From the NCBI RefSeq assembly GCF_900105885.1, contig NZ_LT629780.1, positions 2,170,001-2,234,000 on the forward strand: a DNA stretch of 64,000 nt. The letters are read 5' to 3'. Below are positions 31,774 to 41,498 of the stretch, piece by piece. The translations under genes and the position numbers were made by a program. Under the pieces are notes generated by a model. It was not told the DNA's origin. It searched no databases and saw only the letters and a program-made list of their open reading frames with translations. Origin of the DNA: Pseudomonas guangdongensis (GTDB lineage: Bacteria > Pseudomonadota > Gammaproteobacteria > Pseudomonadales > Pseudomonadaceae). Numbering within the stretch: position 1 is the first letter of the stretch; each line of letters starts with the position of its first letter.

Positions 31774-34700
31774 TCAGGCCTGGGGCTTGCGCTCTTCCTC
31801 GGCGCTCGCCGGGGCGCTCTCGGCACGGCCCTGCGCGTCGGTCGCGACCTCGGCAGGCATCTCCGCCAGCGGCTCGGTGCTGTCCGGCTGCGCGGTGGCG
31901 GCCTCTTGCGCGGCCGGGCTGGCGGTTTCGGCCGGTTCGGCCTCGACGGCGGCTGCCTGCTCGACGACCGGCTCGACGGCTTCCACCTGGGCCTCAGCTA
32001 CCGGCTGGACGGGGCTGGCCGGTTCGGCTGCAGCCTCGACCTCGGCTGCGCTGACCGCGACGGCGGCGCTGGCGGCTGCCTGGGTGGCAGCCTCGCGTGC
32101 CTTGCGCTCGGCTTCGCGACGGCGGCGACGCTCGCGCGGGTCGTTGGGCGCACGGCCACCGGCGGCGGTCTGAGCGCTCTCTTCGCCGGCTTCGGCAGTC
32201 GGCTCGGCGGGCTCGCTCGTGACGAGGGCAACCGGCAGTTCGCTGCTTGCCGCGACGGTTTCGACCGGGGTGTCGAGCGGCTGGCTCGCCACTTCGGTGG
32301 CGACCGGGGCGGGCTGGGCGGCTACTTCGACCTCGGCGCTTGCCGCCTCGACCGGAGCGGCTTCGCTGACAGGCGCCGCTTCGGCTGCGATGGCGGTCAC
32401 GGCAGCGCCGGTGGCCAGGATGGCGCCTTCGGCGGCGACCGGCTCGTCGCCCGGCAGTTCGATGCCTGCTTCGCGCTGGCGCTCGCGGCGGTTGCTGCGG
32501 CGGCGCTGGCCGCGCGAGCGGCGACGCGGACGTTCGCCGTCGCCGTCGTCGAGTTGCTCGTCCTGCTCCAGTTCCGCGTCGGCAGCGCCGTTGTCCGCTT
32601 CCTCGCCGGCTTCCTCGTGGCGCGGGATGCGCGGCGGGCGTTCGCTGCGCGGTTTGCGCTCGCTGCGCTCCTCGCGGCGACCTTCCTGCTCCTGCGGCAC
32701 TTGCTCGATCACGGTGCTGCCGGCGTCCGCCACATTGTCGGGGGTTTCGCTCGGTACGGCGCGCTCTTCGCGGGCCATGCGCTCTTCGCGCGGCTGGCGC
32801 TCTTCACGAGCCTGGCGCTCCTCGCGGGGCTGACGCTCTTCACGCGGCTGGCGCTCTTCGCGGGGCTGACGCTCTTCACGAGCCTGGCGCTCCTCGCGGG
32901 GCTGGCGCTCTTCACGCGGCTGACGCTCCTCGCGCGGCTTGCGCTCTTCACGCGGCTGACGCTCCTCGCGCGGCTTGCGCTCTTCGCGGGGCTGACGCTC
33001 CTCGCGCGGCTTGCGTTCGCTGCGCTCGCCATCGCGGCGGCGATTCTGCTGGCGACCGTTGCGGCGTTCCTCGTTGCGGGCCTGGCGCTCGGAGCTGCTG
33101 GCCTCGGCGCTCGCGGCGGCGGCGACTGGCTTGGGCTCTTCCTTGCCGGCGAACAGGCTGACCAGGGAGCGGATCAGGCCCTTGAACAGGCTCGGTTCGG
33201 CGACCGGCTGCACGGGCGCTGCCGGTGCCGGCGCCGCTTCGGCCACCGCCACCTGAGGGGCCGGGCGCTCGGGGGCCACGGTCTTCACCGCCGCTTCCTG
33301 GCGCACCAGGGTGCGGGTGGCGGCGACCGGCTGGACTTCCTCGACTTCGCTCGGGGTCATCTCGTAGCTGGACTGGCCGACCTGCAGGTCCGGGCTGTCG
33401 TCGCGCAGGCGCTGCACTTCGAAATGCGGGGTTTCCAGGTGGTCGTTGGGCAGAATCACGATGCGCGCACGGGTACGCAGCTCGATCTTGGTGATGGCGT
33501 TGCGCTTCTCGTTGAGCAGGAAGGCGGCTACCGGGATCGGCACCTGGGCGCGCACCTCGGCGGTGCGGTCCTTGAGAGCCTCTTCCTCGATCAGGCGCAG
33601 GATCGCCAGCGACAGCGATTCAACGTCGCGGATGATGCCCTGGCCGTTGCAGCGCGGGCAGACCACGCCGCTGGTCTCGCCGAGCGAGGGACGCAGGCGC
33701 TGACGGGACATCTCCAGCAGGCCGAAGCGCGAGATGCGTCCGACCTGGACGCGGGCACGGTCGGCTTCCAGGCACTCGCGGACCTTGTCTTCCACAGCGC
33801 GCTGGTTCTTCGCCGGGGTCATGTCGATGAAGTCGATGACGATCAGGCCGCCGATATCGCGCAGGCGCAGCTGGCGGGCGATTTCCTCGGCCGCTTCCAG
33901 GTTGGTCTGCAGCGCGGTTTCCTCGATGTCGCCGCCCTTGGTGGCGCGCGCCGAGTTGATGTCGATGGACACCAGCGCTTCGGTCGGGTCGATGACGATG
34001 GAGCCGCCCGACGGCAGCTTGACTTCGCGCTGGAAGGCGGTCTCGATCTGGCTCTCGATCTGGAAGCGGTTGAACAGCGGTACGCTGTCCTGGTACAGCT
34101 TGATCTTGCTGGCGTACTGCGGCATCACCTGCTGGATGAAGCTCAGCGCTTCTTCCTGGGCCTCGATGCTGTCGATCAGTACCTCGCCGATGTCCTGGCG
34201 CAGGTAGTCGCGGATCGCACGGATGATGACGTTACTTTCCTGGTAGATCAGGAAGGGCGCCTGGCGCTCGCCGGAGGCTTCCTTGATCGCGCTCCACAGT
34301 TGCAGCAGGTAGTCCAGATCCCACTGCAGCTCTTCGCTGGAGCGGCCGAGTCCCGCGGTGCGCACGATCAGGCCCATGTCGGCCGGGGCGTTGAGGCCAT
34401 TGAGGGCTTCGCGCAGTTCGTTGCGCTCTTCGCCCTCGATGCGCCGGGAAATGCCGCCGGCCCGCGGGTTGTTGGGCATCAGCACCAGGTAGCGTCCGGC
34501 CAGGCTGATGAAGGTGGTCAGCGCCGCGCCCTTGTTGCCGCGCTCTTCCTTCTCGACCTGGACGATGACTTCCTGGCCTTCGCGCAGTACGTCCTTGATG
34601 TTGACCCGCCCTTCGGGAGTCTTGGAGAAGTATTCGCGGGAGATTTCCTTGAGCGGCAGGAAGCCGTGGCGCTCGGCGCCGAAGTCGACGAAGGCCGCTT

Positions 34701-34860
34701 CGAGGCTGGGTTCGACGCGGGTGATGCGGCCCTTGTAGATGTTGGCCTTCTTCTGCTGGCGAGCGCCCGACTCGATATCGAGGTCGAACAGGCGTTGGCC
34801 ATCGACCAGGGCAACACGCAACTCTTCGGGTTGAGTCGCGTTGATCAGCATTCTTTTCAT
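31774..34860 (-). CDS. rne: Ribonuclease E
   Basis: 1028 residues from ATG 34860 ([20 protein letters not shown]), the conserved RNase E start. The N-terminal half (about 1-510) is catalytic: S1 RNA-binding domain (about 37-120), DNase I-like site with metal aspartates in [11 protein letters not shown] and [11 protein letters not shown], and the zinc link CPRCNGQG near 400. The C-terminal half is a disordered degradosome scaffold: a 14-unit Arg/Glu-rich hexapeptide repeat, then acidic and Ala/Glu/Pro-rich stretches ending EEERKPQA. The arginine-rich blocks probably bind RNA. No clear ribosome site precedes the start. The very long antisense open frame is not a gene. Confidence 0.96.
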   Translation of the reverse strand: MKRMLINATQPEELRVALVDGQRLFDLDIESGARQQKKANIYKGRITRVEPSLEAAFVDFGAERHGFLPLKEISREYFSKTPEGRVNIKDVLREGQEVIVQVEKEERGNKGAALTTFISLAGRYLVLMPNNPRAGGISRRIEGEERNELREALNGLNAPADMGLIVRTAGLGRSSEELQWDLDYLLQLWSAIKEASGERQAPFLIYQESNVIIRAIRDYLRQDIGEVLIDSIEAQEEALSFIQQVMPQYASKIKLYQDSVPLFNRFQIESQIETAFQREVKLPSGGSIVIDPTEALVSIDINSARATKGGDIEETALQTNLEAAEEIARQLRLRDIGGLIVIDFIDMTPAKNQRAVEDKVRECLEADRARVQVGRISRFGLLEMSRQRLRPSLGETSGVVCPRCNGQGIIRDVESLSLAILRLIEEEALKDRTAEVRAQVPIPVAAFLLNEKRNAITKIELRTRARIVILPNDHLETPHFEVQRLRDDSPDLQVGQSSYEMTPSEVEEVQPVAATRTLVRQEAAVKTVAPERPAPQVAVAEAAPAPAAPVQPVAEPSLFKGLIRSLVSLFAGKEEPKPVAAAASAEASSSERQARNEERRNGRQQNRRRDGERSERKPREERQPREERKPREERQPREERKPREERQPREERQPREERQAREERQPREERQPREERQPREERQAREERQPREERMAREERAVPSETPDNVADAGSTVIEQVPQEQEGRREERSERKPRSERPPRIPRHEEAGEEADNGAADAELEQDEQLDDGDGERPRRRSRGQRRRSNRRERQREAGIELPGDEPVAAEGAILATGAAVTAIAAEAAPVSEAAPVEAASAEVEVAAQPAPVATEVASQPLDTPVETVAASSELPVALVTSEPAEPTAEAGEESAQTAAGGRAPNDPRERRRRREAERKAREAATQAAASAAVAVSAAEVEAAAEPASPVQPVAEAQVEAVEPVVEQAAAVEAEPAETASPAAQEAATAQPDSTEPLAEMPAEVATDAQGRAESAPASAEEERKPQA
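32761..33012 (-). repeat. Tandem 18-bp repeat in rne, 14 hexapeptide units
   Basis: 252 bases encode exactly fourteen copies of x-[P/A]-R-E-E-R (x = K, Q or M), with KP/QP alternating at the N-terminal end and QP/QA later. The DNA units are nearly identical, so slippage or unequal exchange could change copy number without breaking the frame. The alternating charges suggest a helical or disordered RNA- or partner-binding segment. Confidence 0.95.
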
Positions 34861-35349
34861 GTAGTACCAATGGTTTCCGGGCTGCCGGAAACGGCGGTTG
34901 GCACACACGACTCTCATGGTCGGTGTCAGGTGCGCCGGGAGCGGCCAGGCCGTTACCCTTGTCAAGCTGCACAGGCTATCTGGCCTGGCTGCGACTGGCG
35001 TCTCCTGCTGACTGTAGGTACAGAAGCACTCTTCGAGGAGGAGGAATCAAACAACGCTGCGGACGATCATGGCGTCTGGAAAGTCGAGTGCTACGCAGTC
35101 CGTCGTTTGTGCATCTCCACCCTGCACGTATCCCAGAGAATCGGGTGCCGCTCGCAGAATCCGCAGCGGGTTAGCATTCGCGCGCCACGCTGGGCGTTGC
35201 ACGCATCATGTCTCGAGGCCTGGTTTTCCGAGTCGCTGCAACGCTTGTGCCCGCGACCCGTCGGACGGCCTGGCGTCCAGTGGTTGTATGTCCGGCGGCA
35301 GAACTCGTGTCCTGTATGCGCGCGGAATGCCGCTTTTGACGGCCGCCGG
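34861..35349 (-). promoter_or_regulatory. Long untranslated leader of rne
   Basis: About 480 bases between the predicted rne promoter and its start codon. I see no credible gene on either strand here. RNase E in E. coli controls its own level through a 361-base leader, so a regulatory role is likely by analogy. The segment near 35025-35050 carries a CTCCTCCTC run in the RNA sense (GAGGAGGAGG on the plus strand) that could pair with ribosome-binding sequences. Confidence 0.6.
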
Positions 35350-35378
35350 AATATAGCAGCAATCATTAAATGCTTCAA
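35350..35378 (-). promoter_or_regulatory. rne sigma70 promoter
   Basis: Minus strand TTGAAG (35373-35378), exactly 17 bases, TATATT (35350-35355). This is the best sigma70 match in the rne-rluC gap and overlaps the -35 region of the rluC promoter on the other strand. Confidence 0.75.
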
Positions 35379-35391
35379 TTCGGGGAAAAAT

Positions 35392-35400
35392 TGCTATGAT
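35392..35400 (+). promoter_or_regulatory. Extended -10 promoter of rluC
   Basis: TGCTATGAT: an extended TGn -10 (TATGAT at 35395-35400) with no convincing -35. Predicted transcription start near 35407 coincides with the A of the rluC ATG, implying a leaderless mRNA. No ribosome site is seen. Confidence 0.6.
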
Positions 35401-35406
35401 CCGCGC

Positions 35407-36360
35407 ATGACAAATCCCGCTCAAATCTCCACCGGCGTCCAGTTGCTCGAAGTGCAGCCGGAACTGGCCGGGCAACGCATCGACAACTTTCTCCGCACCC
35501 AGCTCAAGGGCGTCCCCAAGACCCTGATCTACCGCATCCTGCGCAAGGGCGAGGTGCGGGTGAACAAGGGACGGATCAAGCCCGAGTACAAGCTGCAGGC
35601 TGGCGACATCGTGCGCGTGCCGCCGTTGCGCCTGGCCGAACGCGACGAGCCCGAGCCGCTGGCTCAGGGGTTGCTGCAGCGGCTGGAGGCGGCCATCGTC
35701 TACGAGGACAAGGCGCTGATCGTGCTCAACAAGCCGGCCGGTATCGCCGTGCACGGCGGCAGCGGGCTGAGCTACGGGGTGATCGAGGCATTCCGCCAGT
35801 TGCGCCCCGAGGCGAAGGACATCGAGTTGGTGCATCGGCTGGATCGCGACACCTCGGGTCTTTTGATGATCGCCAAGAAGCGCAGCATGCTGCGCCATCT
35901 GCACGAGGCGTTGCGCGGCGACGGCGTCGACAAGCGCTACCTGGCGTTGGTGTGCGGCAGCTGGCCGACCGCTAAGAAGAAGATCAGCGCGCCGCTCTTG
36001 AAAAACAACCTGCGCTCGGGCGAGCGGATGGTTGAGGTCAACCCCGAGGGCAAGGACGCGCTGACCGAGTTCCGCGTGGTGCGCCGCTTCGGCGAGTTCG
36101 CCACGCTGGTGGAGGCCAGCCCGATCACCGGGCGCACCCACCAGATCCGCGTGCATGCCAAGCATGCCGGGCATTCGATTGCCGGCGACAGCAAGTACGG
36201 CGACGACGAATTCACCCGCGAGATCCGCGAGCTGGGCGGCAAGCGCCTGTTCCTGCATGCCCATGCCTTGCGGGTGACGCTGCCTGACGGCGGCGTGCTG
36301 GCGCTGGAAGCGCCGGTCGACGAGGTGTGGATGCAGACCCTGGGGCGTCTCGATGCTTGA
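35407..36360 (+). CDS. rluC: Ribosomal large subunit pseudouridine synthase C
   Basis: 317 residues from ATG 35407 ([20 protein letters not shown]). An N-terminal S4 RNA-binding domain (about 20-80, [20 protein letters not shown]) is followed by the RluA-type catalytic domain with [11 protein letters not shown] (catalytic aspartate, near 145) and RTHQIRVHA near 243. It makes pseudouridines 955, 2504 and 2580 in 23S rRNA in E. coli. Divergent from rne, as in many gammaproteobacteria. There is no visible Shine-Dalgarno sequence. Its 3' end overlaps the HAD gene by 8 bases. Confidence 0.95.
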   Translation: MTNPAQISTGVQLLEVQPELAGQRIDNFLRTQLKGVPKTLIYRILRKGEVRVNKGRIKPEYKLQAGDIVRVPPLRLAERDEPEPLAQGLLQRLEAAIVYEDKALIVLNKPAGIAVHGGSGLSYGVIEAFRQLRPEAKDIELVHRLDRDTSGLLMIAKKRSMLRHLHEALRGDGVDKRYLALVCGSWPTAKKKISAPLLKNNLRSGERMVEVNPEGKDALTEFRVVRRFGEFATLVEASPITGRTHQIRVHAKHAGHSIAGDSKYGDDEFTREIRELGGKRLFLHAHALRVTLPDGGVLALEAPVDEVWMQTLGRLDA

Positions 36361-37048
36361 TTACCGCCTGCTGGTCTTCGACTGGGACGGCACGCTGGTC
36401 GACTCGATCGCGCGCATCGTCGAGTCGATGCGCGTCGCCGCCGCCGAGTGCGCCCTGCCGCAGCGAGACGAGGCGACGATCCGCGGCATCATCGGTCTCG
36501 GCTTGCCGGAAGCGATCCGGAGTCTCTATCCCGAACTGGATGATCCTCGGCAGGTGGAGCGATTCCGGCGCGTCTACAGTGATCACTACATTCAGCTGGA
36601 AAGCAGTCCGTCGCCGCTGTTCGAGGGTGTGCTGGACTCGCTGCTGGCGTTCCGCGCGCAGGGCTATCGCCTCGCCGTGGCTACCGGCAAGAGCCGTCGC
36701 GGGCTGGATCGGGTGCTGGCCGGGCATGGCTGGGAAGCATTCTTCGATATCACGCGCTGCGCCGACGAAACCGCGAGCAAGCCCGATCCGCGGATGCTGC
36801 ACGAGATTCTGGTCTGCTGTCGGATCGGGGCAGGGCAGGCGCTGATGGTCGGCGATTCGCCCTTCGACCTGCAGATGGCACAGCGGGCAGGCATGGCGGC
36901 GGTGGCGGTGGGCTATGGTGCCCAGCCGCTGGAGGTGTTGCGGGAGTATCGCCCGCAGCTGGCTATCGAGCGCTTCGCTGAGTTGCGCGACTGGCTGGCA
37001 CGTGGCGACGGCCGCCTGAAGGGAGTGGATGAGCATGCAGTCGGATGA
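36353..37048 (+). CDS. HAD-superfamily hydrolase (phosphoglycolate phosphatase-like)
   Basis: 231 residues. HAD motifs: [10 protein letters not shown] (9-18, nucleophile aspartate), [11 protein letters not shown] (motif II, about 103-113), a lysine in ASKPDPRM (motif III) and [12 protein letters not shown] (motif IV). Subfamily IA with a helical cap. The substrate is unknown. Position between rluC and sppA is conserved in pseudomonads (PA2974). Overlaps rluC by 8 bases and sppA by 20, so the three are translated as a unit. Confidence 0.9.
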   Translation: MLDYRLLVFDWDGTLVDSIARIVESMRVAAAECALPQRDEATIRGIIGLGLPEAIRSLYPELDDPRQVERFRRVYSDHYIQLESSPSPLFEGVLDSLLAFRAQGYRLAVATGKSRRGLDRVLAGHGWEAFFDITRCADETASKPDPRMLHEILVCCRIGAGQALMVGDSPFDLQMAQRAGMAAVAVGYGAQPLEVLREYRPQLAIERFAELRDWLARGDGRLKGVDEHAVG

Positions 37049-38012
37049 GTGGAAGGCGCCTGCGGCGCCGGAAGACGAAAAGACCTGGAAGCTGCTGGAA
37101 AAGGCAGTGCTGGCTGGGGTGATCGAGCAGCGCCGGGCGCGGCGCTGGGGCATCTTCTTCAAGGGGCTCGGCCTGATCTATCTGTTCGGCGTGCTGTTCC
37201 TGTTCTCCTCCTGGGGCGATCTGGAGAAGAAGGCAGCGCACCGCCCGCACACTGCGCTGATCGAGTTGCGCGGAATGATCGCCGACGAGGAGCGGGCCAG
37301 TGCCGACAATCTGGTCGGCAGTCTGCGTGCAGCCTTCGAGGACAAGAATACCCGCGCGGTGCTGCTGCGCATCAACAGTCCGGGCGGCAGCCCGGTGCAG
37401 TCGGGTTATGTCTACGACGAGATTCGTCGCCTGCGCAGCCTGTATCCGCAGATCAAGGTGTATGCGGTGATCACCGATCTGGGTGCGTCCGGCGCCTACT
37501 ATATCGCCAGTGCGGCGGACGCCATCTATGCCGACAAGGCGAGTCTGGTCGGCTCCATCGGGGTGACGGCCTCCGGCTTCGGTTTCGTCGGGGTGATGGA
37601 CAAGCTGGGCGTCGAGCGGCGGGTGTACACCTCCGGCGAGCACAAGACCTTCCTCGATCCGTTTGCACCGCAAAAGGAGGAGGAGAGCCGCTTCTGGGGT
37701 GGTGTGCTGGAAACCACCCACAAGCAATTCATCGCCAGCGTCAAGCAGGGGCGCGGCGAGCGTCTGAAGGATGCCGAGCATCCTGAGCTGTTTTCCGGGC
37801 TGGTCTGGTCTGGCGAGCAGGCGCTGGAGCTGGGGTTGATCGACGGGCTGGGCAGCGCCAGTCATGTGGCGCGCGAGGTGGTTGGCGAGGAAAATCTGGT
37901 CGATTTCACCCAGAAGGAGTCGCCGATCGACCGCTTTGCCAAGAAGATCGGTGCTGGCGTCAGCGAGCAGCTGTCGCTGTGGATGGGCTTGCCCGGGCCG
38001 AACCTGCGCTAG
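37029..38012 (+). CDS. sppA: Signal peptide peptidase SppA, short form
   Basis: 327 residues, the 36-kDa type. One membrane anchor (about 44-63), then a Ser-Lys protease domain: the serine is in LGASGAYYIASAAD near 158 and the general-base lysine probably in SGEHKTFLDPF near 210. It degrades signal peptides left in the inner membrane. A second methionine two codons in is an alternative start. Convergent with maf, with only 8 bases between the stops and no terminator. Confidence 0.93.
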   Translation: MSMQSDEWKAPAAPEDEKTWKLLEKAVLAGVIEQRRARRWGIFFKGLGLIYLFGVLFLFSSWGDLEKKAAHRPHTALIELRGMIADEERASADNLVGSLRAAFEDKNTRAVLLRINSPGGSPVQSGYVYDEIRRLRSLYPQIKVYAVITDLGASGAYYIASAADAIYADKASLVGSIGVTASGFGFVGVMDKLGVERRVYTSGEHKTFLDPFAPQKEEESRFWGGVLETTHKQFIASVKQGRGERLKDAEHPELFSGLVWSGEQALELGLIDGLGSASHVAREVVGEENLVDFTQKESPIDRFAKKIGAGVSEQLSLWMGLPGPNLR

Positions 38013-38020
38013 ACGCGCCT

Positions 38021-38602
38021 TCAGGGAACGCTGATGTTCTCGTTCAGCAGCATGTCCACCAGGCGAATCAGTGGCAGGCCGATCAGGCTGGTGGCGTCTT
38101 CGCCTTCGGTGGCGCGAAACAGGCTGATGCCCAGGCCTTCGGACTTGAAGCTGCCGGCGCAGTCGTAGGGTTGTTCGAGCTTCAGGTAGCGCTCGATGCG
38201 GGCGTCGTCGAGCGCTCTGAAATGTACGGTGAAGGGGATGCAGGCGTTCTGTGTTCGGCCGCTGTGCGAGTTGTACAGGCACAGTCCGGTGTGGAAGATC
38301 ACGCTGGAGTTGCTGGCGGCGCGCAGTTGTTCGCGGGCGCGGGCGAAATCGTGCGGTTTGCCGAGGATGCGACCATCGGCCAGGCTGGCGACCTGGTCCG
38401 AGCCGATGATCAGGTGCTCCGGATAGCGCGCGGCAAGGGCGCGGGCCTTGGCTTCGGCCAGGCGGCAGACCAATTGCGGGCCGTCTTCGTCGGGAAGCGG
38501 GCTTTCGTCGATCTCGGGCGCCGCATGCTCGAAAGGCAGCCGCAGGCGCTCCAGCAGGCTGCGGCGATAGGGTGAGCTGGAGGCGAGAACCAGGTGTGGC
38601 AT
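38021..38602 (-). CDS. maf: Maf-family nucleoside triphosphate pyrophosphatase (YceF type)
   Basis: 193 residues from ATG 38602, with GAGGA 8 bases upstream. Motifs: LASSSPYRRSLLERL (4-18) and the catalytic IIGSDQVASLADGRILGKP near 67-85. YceF-type Maf proteins hydrolyse 7-methyl-GTP and related modified nucleotides, acting in house-cleaning. Upstream in-frame starts overlap yceD and are rejected. Divergent from yceD across 108 bases. Confidence 0.93.
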   Translation of the reverse strand: MPHLVLASSSPYRRSLLERLRLPFEHAAPEIDESPLPDEDGPQLVCRLAEAKARALAARYPEHLIIGSDQVASLADGRILGKPHDFARAREQLRAASNSSVIFHTGLCLYNSHSGRTQNACIPFTVHFRALDDARIERYLKLEQPYDCAGSFKSEGLGISLFRATEGEDATSLIGLPLIRLVDMLLNENISVP

Positions 38603-38672
38603 GGCGATTTCCTCGGGAATGGCCGGCAATTCTATGTGTCCTGAGCGTGCGTCGCACGGTCGGGAAATTTCT

Positions 38673-38701
38673 TTGACAGTTAATAGGGGTGTCCCTAGAA
38701 T
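38673..38701 (+). promoter_or_regulatory. Strong promoter of the yceD-rpmF-plsX operon
   Basis: Perfect TTGACA (38673-38678), exactly 17 bases, TAGAAT (38696-38701). Predicted transcription start near 38708, only about 3 bases before the yceD ATG at 38711, so the mRNA would be leaderless or nearly so. Confidence 0.85.
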
Positions 38702-38710
38702 GGCGCGCTT

Positions 38711-39241
38711 ATGTTGAAAGGGCCGATTCCACCTCACATCGATCCGCGAAAGCTTGCCGATCGTGCCATCACTCTCGAAGGTGAGTGGCCGCTTGCGCAG
38801 TTTTCGAGGCTCTGCGAGCAGTTGGTCAGCGATGCCGGTAGCGTTCACGCTCGTTTCGAGTTTGGCCGCGACGAGCAGAGGCTGATCGTCATGCGCGGCA
38901 ATCTCGAGGTCGAGGTGCAGATGGTTTGCCAGCGTTGTCTGGAGCCCGCTCTCCTGCCGGTACACAGCGAGTTTATCTACGCGGTACTCAAGGAAGGCGG
39001 TTCTGCGGACGGTCTGCCGAAAGGCTACGACGCGCTGGAGCTGGGAGAAGAACCGCTCGACCTGCTGGAACTGGTCGAAGACGAACTGCTCCTGGCGCTT
39101 CCCATTGTGCCGGCCCACGACCCCGAGGAATGCCAGCATCCGGCAGGTTTTGCGGCAGCACCAGAACCGAGCGTCGAAGAGGTTCCGCGGTCCAACCCGT
39201 TCGACGTACTGGCGCAGTTGAAACGTGACCCGAACGTTTAG
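38711..39241 (+). CDS. yceD: YceD family protein (DUF177), ribosome-associated
   Basis: 176 residues beginning MLKGPIPPHIDPRKLADRAI, the conserved pseudomonad start. The DUF177 core contains VCQRCLEPALLPVHSEF (CxxC near 77) and ends in an acidic region with EECQHP. The family is linked to 23S rRNA stability or large-subunit assembly (YceD; plant DUF177). No Shine-Dalgarno sequence is present, and the promoter is so close that translation must start at a near-leaderless 5' end. It heads the operon with rpmF 12 bases downstream. Confidence 0.92.
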   Translation: MLKGPIPPHIDPRKLADRAITLEGEWPLAQFSRLCEQLVSDAGSVHARFEFGRDEQRLIVMRGNLEVEVQMVCQRCLEPALLPVHSEFIYAVLKEGGSADGLPKGYDALELGEEPLDLLELVEDELLLALPIVPAHDPEECQHPAGFAAAPEPSVEEVPRSNPFDVLAQLKRDPNV

Positions 39242-39253
39242 GAGTTAATCATT

Positions 39254-39436
39254 ATGGCTGTTCAGCAGAACAAAAAGTCTCGTTCCGCCCGCGACATGCG
39301 CCGTTCCCACGACGCCCTCGAGGCCAACGCCCTGTCCGTCGAGAAGAGCACCGGTGAAGTTCACCTGCGCCACCACGTGACCCCGGACGGTTTCTACCGT
39401 GGTCGCAAGATCGTCGACAAGGGCGCTGCCGAGTAA
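39254..39436 (+). CDS. rpmF: 50S ribosomal protein L32
   Basis: 60 residues, [20 protein letters not shown], highly basic. This is the cysteine-free type of L32. Good ribosome site (TAGGAG). Lies between yceD and plsX as in most gammaproteobacteria. Confidence 0.97.
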   Translation: MAVQQNKKSRSARDMRRSHDALEANALSVEKSTGEVHLRHHVTPDGFYRGRKIVDKGAAE

Positions 39437-39439
39437 TCC

Positions 39440-40450
39440 TTGTCTGCGCCGGTCATCGCGATCGATGCAATGGGTGGGGACTTCGGTCCCCACTGCATTG
39501 TCCCGGCCTGTGTCGACAGCCTGGCCGATTCCCCCCTTCTGCGGCTGATTCTCGTCGGCCAGCACGACATTCTTGAGCAACTGGTTGCTCAGTATCCCCG
39601 CCTCGACCGTACCCGCCTTCTGATTCGCCCCGCCGCCGATATCGTCGCCATGGACGCCCGTCCCGCCCAGGTGCTGCGCGGCAGTGCCGATTCGTCGATG
39701 CGCCAAGCGCTCGAGTTGGTGCGCCGTGGCGAGGCCCAGGCCTGCGTCAGCGCCGGCAATACCGGCGCCTTGATGGCGCTGTCCCGGCATGTGCTCAAGA
39801 CCCTGCCGGGGATCGACCGGCCGGCGATGGTCACGGCGGTGCCGACCGCCGCCGGCAGCTGCCTGTTGCTGGATCTGGGGGCGAATATCGACTGCTCGGC
39901 GGAGAACCTCTATCAGTTCGCGGTGATGGGTGCGGTGGCTGCCGAGGCGCTGGGCGTCGTGCGCCCGCGGGTGGCGTTGCTGAATGTCGGTACCGAGGCG
40001 ATCAAGGGCAACCAGCAGGTCAAGCTGGCTGCCAGCCTGCTGCTGCAGGCCCGCGAGCTGAACTATGTCGGTTTCGTCGAGGGTGACGGCCTGTATCGCG
40101 GCGAGGCCGATGTGGTCGTGTGCGACGGCTTCGTCGGCAATATCGTGCTCAAGGCCAGCGAAGGGCTGGCCTCGATGATCGCCGCGCGGGTGGCGGCGCA
40201 GTTCGCCGCGGGGCCGCTGTCCCGGCTCGTCGGGCTGCTCGCCCTGCCGCTGTTGCGTCGCCTGCAGGGCGAGCTGCGTCCGGCACGGCACAACGGCGCC
40301 AGTTTTCTCGGTTTGCAGGGGATCGTGGTAAAAAGTCACGGCGCCGCCGGGCCCGAGGGCTTCCGCAGTGCCATCCGGCGGGCGCTGACGGAGGTCGACG
40401 AGAACCTGCCGCAGCGTCTGCATGGGCGTCTCGAACATCTGCTCCTGTGA
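39440..40450 (+). CDS. plsX: Phosphate acyltransferase PlsX
   Basis: 336 residues from TTG 39440, giving [19 protein letters not shown], the standard start; the TTG lies 3 bases after the rpmF stop with no strong ribosome site, so translation is probably coupled. It converts acyl-ACP to acyl-phosphate for phosphatidic acid synthesis. Motifs: [11 protein letters not shown] (7-17), [18 protein letters not shown] near 93 and GTEAIKGNQ near 180. Links membrane lipid synthesis to the fab genes downstream. Confidence 0.95.
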   Translation: MSAPVIAIDAMGGDFGPHCIVPACVDSLADSPLLRLILVGQHDILEQLVAQYPRLDRTRLLIRPAADIVAMDARPAQVLRGSADSSMRQALELVRRGEAQACVSAGNTGALMALSRHVLKTLPGIDRPAMVTAVPTAAGSCLLLDLGANIDCSAENLYQFAVMGAVAAEALGVVRPRVALLNVGTEAIKGNQQVKLAASLLLQARELNYVGFVEGDGLYRGEADVVVCDGFVGNIVLKASEGLASMIAARVAAQFAAGPLSRLVGLLALPLLRRLQGELRPARHNGASFLGLQGIVVKSHGAAGPEGFRSAIRRALTEVDENLPQRLHGRLEHLLL

Positions 40451-40541
40451 CCCGTGTACGGGGGCGCTCATCCAACGGTTCAGTGTCGTGCGGCCGGCGT
40501 TGCCGTACGCTGATCCACCTGTACTCAAGGAACCGGCTTTC

Positions 40542-41480
40542 ATGTCTTCTTCCCTTGCTTTCGTTTTCCCCGGTCAAGGCTCCCAGGCCGTCGGTATGCT
40601 GGCCGAACTGGGCGGTCAGCATGCGCTGATTCGCGACACCTTCGCCGAGGCCTCCGCCGCGCTGGGCTACGATCTCTGGGCGCTGACCCAGGAGGGTCCG
40701 GCCGAGCAGCTCAACCAGACCGACAAGACCCAGCCGGCGATCCTGGCCGCCTCCATTGCCCTGTGGCGTCTGTGGCAGGCCGAGGGTGGCGCGCAGCCGG
40801 CGTTCGTCGCCGGTCACAGCCTGGGCGAGTACTCGGCGCTGGTCGCCGCCGGCAGCCTGGAGTTCGCCGCAGCGGTCACGCTGGTCGAGCTGCGTGGCCA
40901 GCTGATGCAGCAGGCGGTGCCGGCCGGGCAGGGCGGCATGGCGGCGATCCTCGGCCTGGACGACGATGCCGTGCGTGCGGCCTGCGCCGAGGCGGCGCAG
41001 GGCGAGGTGGTCAGCGCGGTCAACTTCAACGCACCCGGTCAGGTGGTGATCGCCGGTGCCGCCGCTGCCGTCGAGCGCGCCATCGAGGCCTGCAAGGCGC
41101 GGGGCGCCAAGCGCGCCATGGCGTTGCCGGTGAGCGTGCCGTCGCACTGTGCGCTGATGCGTCCGGCGGCCGAGCAGTTCGCCGCCGCGGTGGACGCCAT
41201 CGCCTGGCAGGCGCCGCAGATCGCCATCGTGCAGAACACCAGCGCCCAGGTGCCGGGCGATCTGGGCGTGCTGCGCCAGGATCTGCTCGCCCAGCTGTAC
41301 AGCCCGGTGCGCTGGGTCGAATCGGTGGAGCTGCTGGCCGCGCGCGGCGTCAGCGAGCTGGTCGAGTGCGGTCCGGGCAAGGTGCTTTCCGGTCTCAACA
41401 AGCGCTGCGCTAAGGGCGTCAACACCCACAATCTGGATACCCCCGACGCCTTCGCTGCCGCCCGCGCAGCGCTGGCCTGA
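40542..41480 (+). CDS. fabD: Malonyl-CoA:ACP transacylase
   Basis: 312 residues from ATG 40542 (MSSSLAFVFPGQGSQAVGML), with AAGGAA upstream. Catalytic Ser93 in GHSLGEY, oxyanion region FPGQGSQ (9-15) and catalytic histidine in PSHCALM near 203. It loads malonate on ACP. The upstream extension to 40422 is rejected. There are 91 bases between plsX and fabD in which I see no firm promoter. Confidence 0.96.
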   Translation: MSSSLAFVFPGQGSQAVGMLAELGGQHALIRDTFAEASAALGYDLWALTQEGPAEQLNQTDKTQPAILAASIALWRLWQAEGGAQPAFVAGHSLGEYSALVAAGSLEFAAAVTLVELRGQLMQQAVPAGQGGMAAILGLDDDAVRAACAEAAQGEVVSAVNFNAPGQVVIAGAAAAVERAIEACKARGAKRAMALPVSVPSHCALMRPAAEQFAAAVDAIAWQAPQIAIVQNTSAQVPGDLGVLRQDLLAQLYSPVRWVESVELLAARGVSELVECGPGKVLSGLNKRCAKGVNTHNLDTPDAFAAARAALA

Positions 41481-41498
41481 ACCTCAGGAGAATTCCCC

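Noticed and set aside
32761..33012. Possible CRISPR or intergenic satellite
   Set aside because: The 18-bp units are in frame inside rne with no spacers. It is a coding tandem repeat.
34861..35406. Small ORFs in the rne-rluC gap (for example 34923-35174 and 35069-35356)
   Set aside because: No ribosome sites, no domain features, and they overlap the predicted rne leader and both promoters.
31636..36360. A 1574-codon plus-strand open frame antisense to rne and running into rluC
   Set aside because: Its 5' 3.7 kb mirrors the rne coding strand. The lack of stops follows from high GC at third positions and the Arg/Glu/Ala-rich rne tail. Only the rluC part from 35407 is a gene.
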